From: an uncultured Neomegalonema sp. | Lineage (GTDB): Bacteria; Pseudomonadota; Alphaproteobacteria; Rhodobacterales; Rhodobacteraceae | Reading direction: 5' to 3' | Length of the DNA stretch: 40,245 nt | Assembly: GCA_938034615.1 (NCBI GenBank) | Contig: CALHLW010000034.1 | Span: 1-40,245, forward strand | Shown: positions 1-8,235 of the stretch, in pieces | Layout of the letters: each line of letters begins with the position of its first letter | Numbering within the stretch: position 1 is the first letter of the stretch | Notes under the pieces: generated by a model | Database searches by the model: none | Told to the model about the DNA's origin: nothing | Seen by the model: the letters and a program-made list of their open reading frames with translations, nothing else | Made by a program: the position numbers and the translations under genes

Positions 1-1512
1 ACTACCGTAGCGCAGGATCGACAACGCGAAGCCGTCCTCACCGCAGAATGGGTCGGCCTCGGGTGCCCCCCATCGCTCCTCGATCTTCACGCGCATGTCC
101 CATGGCAGGGCGGCATAGAAGTCGCGGTACGCATCGAGCGAAAGCCGCTCACCCCCGCCCCGCCCCGCACGATCCGCCAGCCAGTTCGTCGGCCCTGCCT
201 GTATCGCCTCCATCAACTCTGCCGGATCGTAGGGCGCACTCTTCATCGCGTATCCCGATGCCGCCAATATGCCGAGCATGTCCACGCAGCTTTGCGGCGT
301 ATCCAGCCCCACGCCGTTCGCCAGCCGCCCGTCCTTGTTCGGATAATTGGCAAGGATGATGCCGACGCGCTTCTCCGCATTCGTTTTGCCTCCGAGTCGC
401 GCCCAATTTGCGGCCAGCTTCGCCGTCCAAGCCACCCGGTCGCCGACCGCGCGATAAGCCGCAATCCGACATTCCGTCGCTTCGTCGAAATACGCCTCGC
501 CCTTGAAGCTGACCGCGCGGGTCAGAACGCGCCCGTCCACCTCTGGCAAGGCGACATTCATCGCGATATCCCGAGCGCCAAGACCGTTCAGCCCGGTCGT
601 CCAAGCCTCCTCCGTGCCGCCGGAGAAGATCACCTGCAACACAGGCACCCCCGGCGCATCGAGGGGGGTCGGTTCATGCGTTGCATTCTGGGGGGACGAG
701 ACAGCAAAACCCGTTGCATTCAGGACGACGGCGGGCGGTGACTGCTCGAAAAGGATCGCGAGCGTCGCCGCCGACACGGGATCTTTCAACGAGGCGACAA
801 AAACCGGCAGCGGGTTCATCCCCTCCTGGATCAACGCGCGCACCAGCCGGTTCACCGGGTTCAGCCCTGCGCCTTGCAAGAGCGCCCGGTAGAAGACGAT
901 CGGCACGACCGACGCGCCTTCGGTCCAAGCCTCTTGCGCTGCATCGAGCGAGGCAATCCCGGCTCCCGGCCAGTATACTCCAGCACGAAGCAAAGGTCTC
1001 GCCGGATCGGGCCGCTTATCGTCTCCCCGCGCCATCGCCCCAGCCAAACGCAGCAGGTTCGTGGCATTCTCCGGCCCGCCCTCAACGCAATAGGCCCAGA
1101 GCGCGTGCCAATCATCTTCGGAAACCGTGGACGCGCGGCGCAATGCTTCGTCCGGCTTGTCGTCACCGGGCAAAGCCGCAAACGCGACTCCGGCTTCGTT
1201 CAGACGGGCGGCAAATTGTTCGAGACCGTAGGACCAATAACCCTCACCGCCCAAGACCCGCGCAATGACCAGTTTCGCCTTCGTCGCGGTCTGGTCGAGA
1301 TAGAGATCGACCGACATGGGATGCGCTAGATGCAGCAAGGAAGCAAGGCGCAGGCTAGGAGCCTCATCCCCCAACGACCCGCGCGCTTCGGACAGCGCGG
1401 CCAGCTCGGTATCGGCGGCAGAGATAATGATGATATCGGCGGGGGTCTGGCCGAGATCGACGGCATCAGAGCCGTCTGAAATCTCCCCCGGTTGCGCGAG
1501 GAGAAGATGCAT
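1..1512 (-). CDS. cobN: Cobaltochelatase subunit CobN (N-terminal part; gene runs off the left edge)
   Basis: Hand translation from ATG at 1512 on the minus strand gives an uninterrupted frame MHLLLAQPGEISDGSDAVDLGQTPADIIIISAADTELAAL...RPLLRAGVYWPG...VPIVFYRALLQGAGLNPVNRLVRALIQEGMNPLPVFVASLKD...VGIILANYPNKDGRLANGVGLDTPQS, with CobN/magnesium-chelatase H-like signatures. It is absent from the ORF track because it is truncated by the window edge. Confidence 0.93.
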   Translation of the reverse strand, partial: MHLLLAQPGEISDGSDAVDLGQTPADIIIISAADTELAALSEARGSLGDEAPSLRLASLLHLAHPMSVDLYLDQTATKAKLVIARVLGGEGYWSYGLEQFAARLNEAGVAFAALPGDDKPDEALRRASTVSEDDWHALWAYCVEGGPENATNLLRLAGAMARGDDKRPDPARPLLRAGVYWPGAGIASLDAAQEAWTEGASVVPIVFYRALLQGAGLNPVNRLVRALIQEGMNPLPVFVASLKDPVSAATLAILFEQSPPAVVLNATGFAVSSPQNATHEPTPLDAPGVPVLQVIFSGGTEEAWTTGLNGLGARDIAMNVALPEVDGRVLTRAVSFKGEAYFDEATECRIAAYRAVGDRVAWTAKLAANWARLGGKTNAEKRVGIILANYPNKDGRLANGVGLDTPQSCVDMLGILAASGYAMKSAPYDPAELMEAIQAGPTNWLADRAGRGGGERLSLDAYRDFYAALPWDMRVKIEERWGAPEADPFCGEDGFALSILRYGS

Positions 1513-1514
1513 CC

Positions 1515-1937
1515 TTATTGTCCGAGCCAGAGAACCGGCATCACGCTCGACCGTTCGCCGCAGTTCTTCGTCACCGTGGCGAGCACAGGAGACATGGTCG
1601 CGTCCTCTCCCGCATGGATCGCGTCGAGATAGGCGACGACGCCCGCAACCTTCTCTTCCGGCGTATCGCCCTTGCTCATAGGCGAGACGCCAATGACGTG
1701 CAGGAAGCAGGGGCACACCCGGATCGCCTTTTGCCGCCCGCCTTCGGCAAGCTGATCGTCGCTCATCGTGGCGGCGAAATCAGGCGCTCGGTCCTTCAAC
1801 AGCGCCACCCGCGATTCAGTCACGTCAGCAAGGCAGCGCTTCATGAACGCGGTTCCAGCCTCGGAAACCGGCCCTTCCGCGTCCTCAGCGAACGCAGGAA
1901 ACGTGACCATTACGAGCAGCGCAGCAAGGCGGATCAT
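1515..1937 (-). CDS. Small predicted secreted protein of unknown function inside the cobalamin operon
   Basis: 140 aa ORF with N-terminal signal-like peptide (MIRLAALLVMVTFPAFAED) and a CPC motif; start overlaps the cobW stop (4 bp, ATGA) and stop lies 2 bp from the cobN start. Confidence 0.8.
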   Translation of the reverse strand: MIRLAALLVMVTFPAFAEDAEGPVSEAGTAFMKRCLADVTESRVALLKDRAPDFAATMSDDQLAEGGRQKAIRVCPCFLHVIGVSPMSKGDTPEEKVAGVVAYLDAIHAGEDATMSPVLATVTKNCGERSSVMPVLWLGQ

Positions 1938-2995
1938 ACCGCCAGTTCCTCGCGAATACCGGGCTCATCCAGACCGTGCATCCCGATGACCACCAGCGCG
2001 CTTTGCCGGGGCGTGGCTCCGAATGGTCGGTCGAAATAGGTTTCAATGCGCGGGCCAACGGCCTGAAGCACCATCCGCATCGGCTTGCCTTCGATGGCAA
2101 GGAAGCCTTTTACGCGCAGGACGTCATGCTTGCGGATCGTGGCTTCCACTTTCGCGCGGAACACCTCGACATCGGCAATCTCACCGAAGGTCATGGCAAA
2201 GCTGTCGAACTCGTCATGGCCATGATGATGCTCGTCATCGTGATGGTCGTCGTCATCATGATCGTGGTGGTGATGGTGGATTTCGTGGCGTGCGGCCACG
2301 TCGTCCTCCGCTCCGGCATCGAGACCGAGCAACACGGCAGGGGCCAGCCCATCGATCCCCGAGCGCACCAACCGTACACCATCACGGGTGCGCCCGCCGA
2401 GCGTGGTCACGGTCTCGTCGGCACGGCCCGCCTCCATCGCATCGGTCTTCGAGACGACGACGATATCGGCGCAGGCAAGCTGATCCTCGAAGAGTTCGGA
2501 AAGCGGTGTTTCGTGATCGATGCTCTCATCGGCTTCGCGTTGCGCTGCGACCTTGGCTTCGTCATGGGCAAAGCGACCATCGGCCAGTGCGGGGCCGTCC
2601 ACGACCGTCACCACGCCGTCGATGGTCGTCCGGGTACGGATTTCCGGCCAGTTGAAGGCGCGCACGAGTGGCTGCGGCAGGGCGAGGCCGCTGGTTTCGA
2701 TCACGATATGGTCGGGAGGATTTTCGCGCCCGAGCAACTTTTCGATGGTAGGGATGAAATCGTCGGCCACCGTGCAACAAATGCAGCCGTTCGACAACTC
2801 GATCACATCGTCATCGGTGCAGTTCTCGATGCCGCAGCCTTTAAGAAGGTCGCCATCCACGCCGATATCACCGAATTCGTTGATGACGAGGGCGATGCGT
2901 TTACCGTTTGCCTGTTGCAGCATGTTGCGGATCAGGGTCGTCTTTCCGGCTCCGAGGAAGCCGGTGATGACGGTCGCAGGAATTTTCTGGGCCAT
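1934..2995 (-). CDS. cobW: CobW-type GTP-binding metallochaperone (cobalamin biosynthesis protein CobW)
   Basis: MAQKIPATVITGFLGAGKTTLIRNML (Walker A), GCICCTV metal motif, His/Asp-rich loop HHHHHDHDDDDHHDDEHHHGHD. Start taken at ATG 2995; the longer 514 aa ORF start is out of place because it overlaps bluB. Confidence 0.95.
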   Translation of the reverse strand: MAQKIPATVITGFLGAGKTTLIRNMLQQANGKRIALVINEFGDIGVDGDLLKGCGIENCTDDDVIELSNGCICCTVADDFIPTIEKLLGRENPPDHIVIETSGLALPQPLVRAFNWPEIRTRTTIDGVVTVVDGPALADGRFAHDEAKVAAQREADESIDHETPLSELFEDQLACADIVVVSKTDAMEAGRADETVTTLGGRTRDGVRLVRSGIDGLAPAVLLGLDAGAEDDVAARHEIHHHHHDHDDDDHHDDEHHHGHDEFDSFAMTFGEIADVEVFRAKVEATIRKHDVLRVKGFLAIEGKPMRMVLQAVGPRIETYFDRPFGATPRQSALVVIGMHGLDEPGIREELAV

Positions 2996-3003
2996 TGGGC
3001 TCG

Positions 3004-3672
3004 CTATCTGTGCAGCACGCGGTCGGGAAGGCTCTGGCGGTCCTGCCATCCGGCGCGCGCGAGTTCGGGGTCGATATGCTCCTCGACCGGATAGCCGAGG
3101 CAGAGATAAGCCACCAGCGACCAATCGTTGGACACGGCAAGGTCGCGGGCAATGCGGTTCGGATCGAGGATGGAGACCCAACCGATGCCAAGCCCCCGCG
3201 CCCGCGCCGCCAGCCACATCTGCATCACGGCGCAAACGACCGAGTAACGACGCATTTCCGGCATTGTGCCGACGCCGAGGCCGCTGCCCTGCTGGGTTGC
3301 TTCGTCGCAGAACACCGCTAGCTGGATCGGGGCATCGCGTAACCCCGCCAGCTTGAGGCTGGCGTAATGCTCGCGTTTGTCCCGGCGTTGTGCAGCGAGG
3401 GCAAGCGCGTTCGCGTCTTCGAAATTGGCCACCACCGCCTTGCGGGCAGCCACCGATCCCACGCGCACGAAACGCCATGGCTCGGACAAACCGACCGAGG
3501 GGGCGGATGCCGCCGCGCGGATCACCTGCGCGACGAGACGCTCAGGCACCTTCGTCGTCTCGAAGCGGCGAACGTCACGCCGCCACTGGAACAGAACTTC
3601 CAACTCCCGCCGGAAAGCAGGCGAGAAGACAGGCGAGTCCGCATCGGTTTGAGCGAAGGCGCTCGCGATCAC
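3004..3672 (-). CDS. bluB: 5,6-dimethylbenzimidazole synthase BluB
   Basis: FRRELEVLFQWRRDVRRFETTKVPE...SAPSVGLSEPWRFVRV...ARGLGIGWVSILDPNRI...LCLGYP; nitroreductase-fold BluB signatures. Probable GTG start at 3672, just after the hupE stop; the upstream part of the track ORF lies inside hupE. Confidence 0.93.
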   Translation of the reverse strand: MIASAFAQTDADSPVFSPAFRRELEVLFQWRRDVRRFETTKVPERLVAQVIRAAASAPSVGLSEPWRFVRVGSVAARKAVVANFEDANALALAAQRRDKREHYASLKLAGLRDAPIQLAVFCDEATQQGSGLGVGTMPEMRRYSVVCAVMQMWLAARARGLGIGWVSILDPNRIARDLAVSNDWSLVAYLCLGYPVEEHIDPELARAGWQDRQSLPDRVLHR

Positions 3673-3676
3673 CGGA

Positions 3677-4321
3677 TCAGCCGAGGCCGAGCGCGGCGAA
3701 CGCCATGCCCTCGATGTTCTCCAGCAGGAAGGTCGCGCCGACACCGGCAACGACCGCACCGGCAAGGCGTGGACGCAAACCATCGGTCGAGGCAAGCAGT
3801 TTACCGGCAAGATAGGCAATGGCGTATTGTGTCATCGCGAGGCCGAGCAGGTATCCGACGAACACCATGCTCCCTGCACCCCCCTCCTGAGCGGCAAGAA
3901 CGCCGCCGAAAGCCCAGCCATGGAATAGGCCAGCCGCCGCAAACAGCGACAGCACAACTGGGCTGGTCAGGCGCGTACCGGAGGCAACCAGACCGCCGAG
4001 GACGATCAAAGATGCGGCAATGACGAGTTCAACTGCAGGCAACGCGATGCCGCTCACGACAAGGGCGATCCCGCCCATCATACCGGCGATATAGCCGAAG
4101 GGCGCGGTCGAAAGACGCCCGATCATCGCGGCGGCGAGGCCGACGGCAACGACGAAGAAGAAGTGATCGAATCCGAGCAGCGGATGCCCGATACCCGAGA
4201 GAACGCCGTGACTGAACGTCTCCATCGGCGCGCCCGCAAGCGGGTGGTGCGCCAGCGCGGGCGTCGCGATCAGGGCGGCGAGGGCCGAAAGGCCGGTAAT
4301 CTTTTTCATGTCAGTCTCCAT
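3677..4321 (-). CDS. HupE/UreJ family membrane protein (putative cobalt/nickel transporter)
   Basis: MKKITGLSALAALIATPALAHHPLAGAPMETFSHGVLSGIGHPLLGFDHFFFVVAVGLAAA...; HupE-type HP..G.DH motif and multiple TM segments; directly downstream of the B12 riboswitch. Confidence 0.9.
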   Translation of the reverse strand: METDMKKITGLSALAALIATPALAHHPLAGAPMETFSHGVLSGIGHPLLGFDHFFFVVAVGLAAAMIGRLSTAPFGYIAGMMGGIALVVSGIALPAVELVIAASLIVLGGLVASGTRLTSPVVLSLFAAAGLFHGWAFGGVLAAQEGGAGSMVFVGYLLGLAMTQYAIAYLAGKLLASTDGLRPRLAGAVVAGVGATFLLENIEGMAFAALGLG

Positions 4322-4322
4322 T

Positions 4323-4339
4323 CCCGTCCCTCCGACGGG
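4323..4339 (-). promoter_or_regulatory. Hairpin with Shine-Dalgarno-like GGAGG in the loop (possible riboswitch expression platform)
   Basis: Minus strand CCCGTC-GGAGG-GACGGG, 6-bp perfect stem, immediately before the hupE ATG at 4321. Confidence 0.55.
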
Positions 4340-4355
4340 GTTGCGAGGATCGTCT

Positions 4356-4563
4356 CCACGGCAGGTCTCCTGACTCGCGGCACATCACCAATCCGGCCTT
4401 CCCGGTCTCCGGATAACCGGAATACCAGTGGCATATCGAACAGGCGCGCCGCTCACAGTCGCGGGGGCGGTCGTGGCATCGGGTCTCCGGTATGGATCGG
4501 CCCGTTCCACGTTCCCTTTCAATCCATCGTCTGCGCCGGTGGGCGAAGGCTTCGGAACCGTGG
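4356..4563 (-). promoter_or_regulatory. Cobalamin (B12) riboswitch
   Basis: Minus strand shows P1 CCACGG...CCGTGG, GATTGAAAGGGAACGTGG, CCGCCCCCGCGACTGTGAGCGG, B12 box core ATGCCACTGG, GGGAAGGCCGG and CGCGAGTCAGGAGACCTGCC. Confidence 0.95.
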
Positions 4564-4595
4564 CGTCCAGATGTCGGGCATCAGACCCCCCGCTG

Positions 4596-5321
4596 TCAAT
4601 CGCGAAGCACGTAGTCCAACCATTGATGCGCATCCGCGACCGAATGAACGACGGTTGCGGCAAGGTGCGGCGGGCGCTCGATGATATGGATTGGCAATCC
4701 AAGCACCACCGCTGCATCCAGCCGCGCTCGCGATTCGCCCCCCGCATTGCGAGTGAGCAGATGCGTGATGCGCTGTTGCCGCATGAGCGCGGTTTCGGCG
4801 TTCATGGTGAACGGACCACGCGCCGCGATCGGCACGATATGTGCGGGTAGATCGTCAAGCTGATCGACGCTGCGAAGGAATACGGTCAGATCACTGCGGG
4901 CCGTTAAGGGATCAATATGCTTGCGGCCCGTTGTCGCCAGAACCCGCGCCCCTGGCGGCAAAGCGGATACGGCTTCGTCCAACGATCCGAAACCATGCCA
5001 GTTGCCTACAGGTTCCCATGCCGGACGAACGAGCGCGAGCAGGGAGGTGCCCAGCGTATCACAGGCGTAGATAGCATTCCGACTCATGCCCGTCGCGAAA
5101 GGATGCGTTGCGTCGATGACCGCTGCAATGCCTTCCCGCACCAGATAGTCGCGCAACCCTTCGACTCCGCCGAAGCCACCGTTGCGCGTTTCGCAAGGAT
5201 AAGCGAGCGGCTTGGTCGTCACACCCGCCAGTGAGGCGACGAGGCGCGTGCGCTGGCCCTTGTAAGCATTGGCAAATTCCCGCGCTTCTGCGGTTCCGGC
5301 GAGGAGAAGAACGGTCTTCAC
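4596..5321 (-). CDS. cobK: Precorrin-6A reductase (CobK/CbiJ family)
   Basis: VKTVLLLAGTAEAREFANA...LRDYLVREGIAAVIDATHPFATGMSRNAIYACDTLGTSLLALVRPAW...VLATTGRKHID; GTG start at 5321 overlapping the cbiD stop by 4 bp (GTGA). Confidence 0.92.
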   Translation of the reverse strand: MKTVLLLAGTAEAREFANAYKGQRTRLVASLAGVTTKPLAYPCETRNGGFGGVEGLRDYLVREGIAAVIDATHPFATGMSRNAIYACDTLGTSLLALVRPAWEPVGNWHGFGSLDEAVSALPPGARVLATTGRKHIDPLTARSDLTVFLRSVDQLDDLPAHIVPIAARGPFTMNAETALMRQQRITHLLTRNAGGESRARLDAAVVLGLPIHIIERPPHLAATVVHSVADAHQWLDYVLRD

Positions 5322-6367
5322 GGAAAGGGACAGCGGGCCAGCAACTCCCCGGCCCGTCCGACGATGATCGTTTCGACCTTGGTTTCCGCGCCCCGCAACG
5401 TGCCGTGCACGACCGCCCGCGCATCGGCACAGATAGCGCGCGCCAGCTCTTCGCCGCTCATACCGAAGGCCTCTAGTGCCGTATTCGCGCGAGCGATCTC
5501 CGGCATCCCGGCTCGTGCCGCAAGGGCATCGAGATCGACCTGGCTGCGCTTCGAATGAAGGTCCAATGCTCCTTGGGCCAGCTTGGTCATCTTGCCGGGT
5601 CCGCCAGCGATCGTGATACGCGGTACCGGATGGCGACGCAGGTATTTCAGCAATCCCCCCGCGAAATCCCCCATGTCCAGGTAGGCGGTTTCGGGCAGAT
5701 CGTAGAGCGTCTTTACATACCCTTCCGAGGTCGCTCCCGTTGCGCCGACCACATGCTCCGCGCCCGTCGCCACGGCCACGTCGATCCCGCGATGGATGGA
5801 GGCGATCCAGGCCGAGCAGGAGAAAGGGCGCACGATTCCAGTCGTGCCGAGGATGCTGATTCCGCCTTCGATCCCGAGGCGCGGGTTCCATGTCTTGAGC
5901 GCCAACGCCGCTCCATCCGCAACCGAGATCGTGACACGCAGATCGGCGGCGATGCCATGTTCGGCACTCACCTCTGCGACAGCCTCGTCGATCATCCGCC
6001 GGGGGACGGGATTGATGGCCGGGTCGCCGACGGGTATCGGCAGACCCGGTTTCGTGACTGTGCCGACGCCCTCCCCCGCATGGAACGACAACCCGTGGCC
6101 AGGGACGGCGCGCTCGATGCGCGTGGTGATGAGCGCTCCGTGGGTCACATCGGGATCGTCGCCTGCATCCTTCTCGACGGTTGCTTCCGCCCATCCCTCG
6201 CCCATCCGCGCATCGCGGATCAAGAAGATCGGGCGCTGGCCTTTAGGCAATGTGATCATGATGCTGTCGGGAGTCGCGCCGGTGCAGAGGCCCGTCCATG
6301 CAGCCTTCGCGGCGGCGGTGGCACAAGCACCGGTGGTCCAGCCAGAACGGAGCGGGGCGTCGGTCAT
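5318..6367 (-). CDS. cbiD: Cobalt-precorrin-5B (C1)-methyltransferase CbiD
   Basis: LRSGWTTGACATAAAKAAW...GAEHVVGATGATSEGYVKTLYDLPETAYLDMGDFAGGLLKYLRRHPVPRITIAGGPGKMTKLAQG; CbiD signatures. Confidence 0.94.
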   Translation of the reverse strand: MTDAPLRSGWTTGACATAAAKAAWTGLCTGATPDSIMITLPKGQRPIFLIRDARMGEGWAEATVEKDAGDDPDVTHGALITTRIERAVPGHGLSFHAGEGVGTVTKPGLPIPVGDPAINPVPRRMIDEAVAEVSAEHGIAADLRVTISVADGAALALKTWNPRLGIEGGISILGTTGIVRPFSCSAWIASIHRGIDVAVATGAEHVVGATGATSEGYVKTLYDLPETAYLDMGDFAGGLLKYLRRHPVPRITIAGGPGKMTKLAQGALDLHSKRSQVDLDALAARAGMPEIARANTALEAFGMSGEELARAICADARAVVHGTLRGAETKVETIIVGRAGELLARCPFP

Positions 6368-6386
6368 CGCCCGATACTACGCGGGA

Positions 6387-7292
6387 TCAGACCGAAATCT
6401 CCATCCCGTCGAACGCGACTTCCCATCCGGCTTCCTGCACCTCTTCGCGTTCGGCGCTGTCGGGCAGGAGGAGCGGATTGGTGTTGTTCAGATGCACGAG
6501 GACGCGGCGGGCGATATTTGTTTCCGCGAAAACCGCCATGGTCCCATCACCGCCCGAAACCGACATATGCCCCATCCGCGCGCCGGTCTTCTGGCCCACA
6601 CCTTCGCGCTGCATTTCGTCATCGCTCCAGAGCGTGCCATCGAACATGAGCAGATCGGCTCCGTCGATGCGCGCTTTCAGGTCATCCGGCACAGCGGCGC
6701 AGCCGGGAATATACATCGCGCGCTTGCCGTCGCCCGTAATCTCGGCCCCGACCGTTTGCTCACCAACGAGCTGCGTCTCGACTGTCTCCCCCTCCATGTA
6801 GAGCGGCACTTTTCCCGGCACGGCGAAGAGGCGCACGGTGATGCCCGGCACGGGCTCGAACGACGCATCGAGGGCGATCCGCTCCCTAACCACGAAAGCG
6901 GGATCGAGGGCGGCGAAGACCGGGTTGGCATCGAGCACGTTCGCAATCTCGCCCGTCATGTAGAGACCGAGCGGATGCTTCTCGCGCAGGGACAGCAGGC
7001 CCGCCACATGGTCGAGGTCGCCATTGGTGAGGATGACCGACGAGATCGGGCTGTCGCGCAGGCCCCTCTCCGGGCGGGGATGCATCTGCTTGTGGGCAAT
7101 GATCTGCTCGCGCAGGTCGGGTGAAGCGTTGAAGACTGCCCATTGCTCGCCATCCGCACTGACCGCGATGGAGGATTGCGTGCGCGCTGTGACACCCGGT
7201 TCCCCGCGCCAGAAAGCGGCGCAGGTGGAACACGCGCAGTTCCATTGCGGAAACCCACCGCCCGCAGCGGCACCGAGAATGAGGATGTGCAT
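6387..7292 (-). CDS. pqqB: PQQ biosynthesis protein PqqB (metallo-beta-lactamase fold), apparently orphan
   Basis: MHILILGAAAGGGFPQWNCACSTC...TARTQSSIAVSADGEQWAVFNASPDLREQI...ILTNGDLDHVAGLLSLRE...FDGTLWSDDEMQREGVGQKTGARMGHMSVSG...LVHLNNTNPLL; close resemblance to PqqB throughout. ATG at 7292 chosen. Confidence 0.93.
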   Translation of the reverse strand: MHILILGAAAGGGFPQWNCACSTCAAFWRGEPGVTARTQSSIAVSADGEQWAVFNASPDLREQIIAHKQMHPRPERGLRDSPISSVILTNGDLDHVAGLLSLREKHPLGLYMTGEIANVLDANPVFAALDPAFVVRERIALDASFEPVPGITVRLFAVPGKVPLYMEGETVETQLVGEQTVGAEITGDGKRAMYIPGCAAVPDDLKARIDGADLLMFDGTLWSDDEMQREGVGQKTGARMGHMSVSGGDGTMAVFAETNIARRVLVHLNNTNPLLLPDSAEREEVQEAGWEVAFDGMEISV

Positions 7293-7368
7293 GTCAGCGC
7301 CCCGGAATTGCTCGTTTGTCTTTGAAGGCATCTACCACGTCGGTTCCCATCTCACCAGAATGCCGCGA

Positions 7369-8235
7369 CTATAAGGCATCGCGCAGGATCGGGCGGGTCA
7401 GGCAGGTCGGGCCGCCCTCGCAGCCGATACAGAGCGCATCGCCGGAGAATACGGCAACATCGATCCCCGCATCCTCCAGCACGGCGCGGGTCTTGGGGAT
7501 GCCGTCCACCATTACGCAGCGACCGGGGGCGAGGGCAAGGATGTTGGTGCTGAGCGTGCCGCTTGTCTGAAACTCGTCATAGGGCGCGGCGAGCAGGGTA
7601 TAGCCCAGCGCCTCCATCCGCTGTCGCAGCGCAACCGGCAGCAGCGGCTCGCAGACGAGGGCCGTGCGCGTATCGACGAGGCTGACGAGCGACATAAGGT
7701 GCAGGCACGCGGCCTCTCCCATGTAGCAGGGCAGATCGAAGGCTTCGACGCCGATGCCCTGCGCCGCCAGGATGGCGGTCAGTTGGGCGATGCCCTTAGC
7801 ATTGGTCCGATAGCCGCGTCCGGCTGCCAGAAGATCGGGCGCGAGCCAGAGGGTATCGCCCGCTTCCATGCGGGCCGTGCCTTCGATGCTGCCGATCACG
7901 GGGATACCGTGGGTCTCGTAGAAAGCGGCGTGCAGCGCTTCCTCGCCCCGGCGCAGGGCCTTGCCGGGTGACATGAGGACGGCCCCGGTTGGGGTCATCA
8001 GCGAAGCGTCATAGGTGAAGACGGCATCGGCGATATCCGTGTTGCCGTCGATCCAGAGGATGTGGATGCCCTCGGCTTCCAGCAGCCGCACGAAGGCGGC
8101 GTGATCGGCCTCGGCCTTTTCGAAATCGAAGGTCGGGCCATAGTGCCAGCGGGTCGGATCGGCATCTCGCAGATCAGGACGGCGCAGGGCAACACGGCGC
8201 AGCGGCGCAGTCATCGAGGCAACGCCGAAATTCAT
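7369..8235 (-). CDS. Dimethylarginine dimethylaminohydrolase / amidinotransferase-family protein
   Basis: RRVALRRPD...WIDGNTDIADAVFTYDASLMTPTGAVLMSPGKALRRGEE...GIPVIGSIEGTARMEAGDTLWL...GRGYRTNAKGIAQL...GCEGGPTCLTRPILRDAL; guanidino-modifying-enzyme family motifs. Confidence 0.88.
   Translation of the reverse strand: MNFGVASMTAPLRRVALRRPDLRDADPTRWHYGPTFDFEKAEADHAAFVRLLEAEGIHILWIDGNTDIADAVFTYDASLMTPTGAVLMSPGKALRRGEEALHAAFYETHGIPVIGSIEGTARMEAGDTLWLAPDLLAAGRGYRTNAKGIAQLTAILAAQGIGVEAFDLPCYMGEAACLHLMSLVSLVDTRTALVCEPLLPVALRQRMEALGYTLLAAPYDEFQTSGTLSTNILALAPGRCVMVDGIPKTRAVLEDAGIDVAVFSGDALCIGCEGGPTCLTRPILRDAL

Noticed and set aside
1976-3094. 372-aa plus-strand ORF across cobW
   Set aside because: Antisense to cobW; the apparent hydrophobic MMMLVIVMVVVIMIVVVMV run is the complement of the His/Asp-rich codons.
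5555-7124. Plus-strand ORFs of 364 and 442 aa across cbiD and pqqB
   Set aside because: Antisense to two well-supported genes; no family features.
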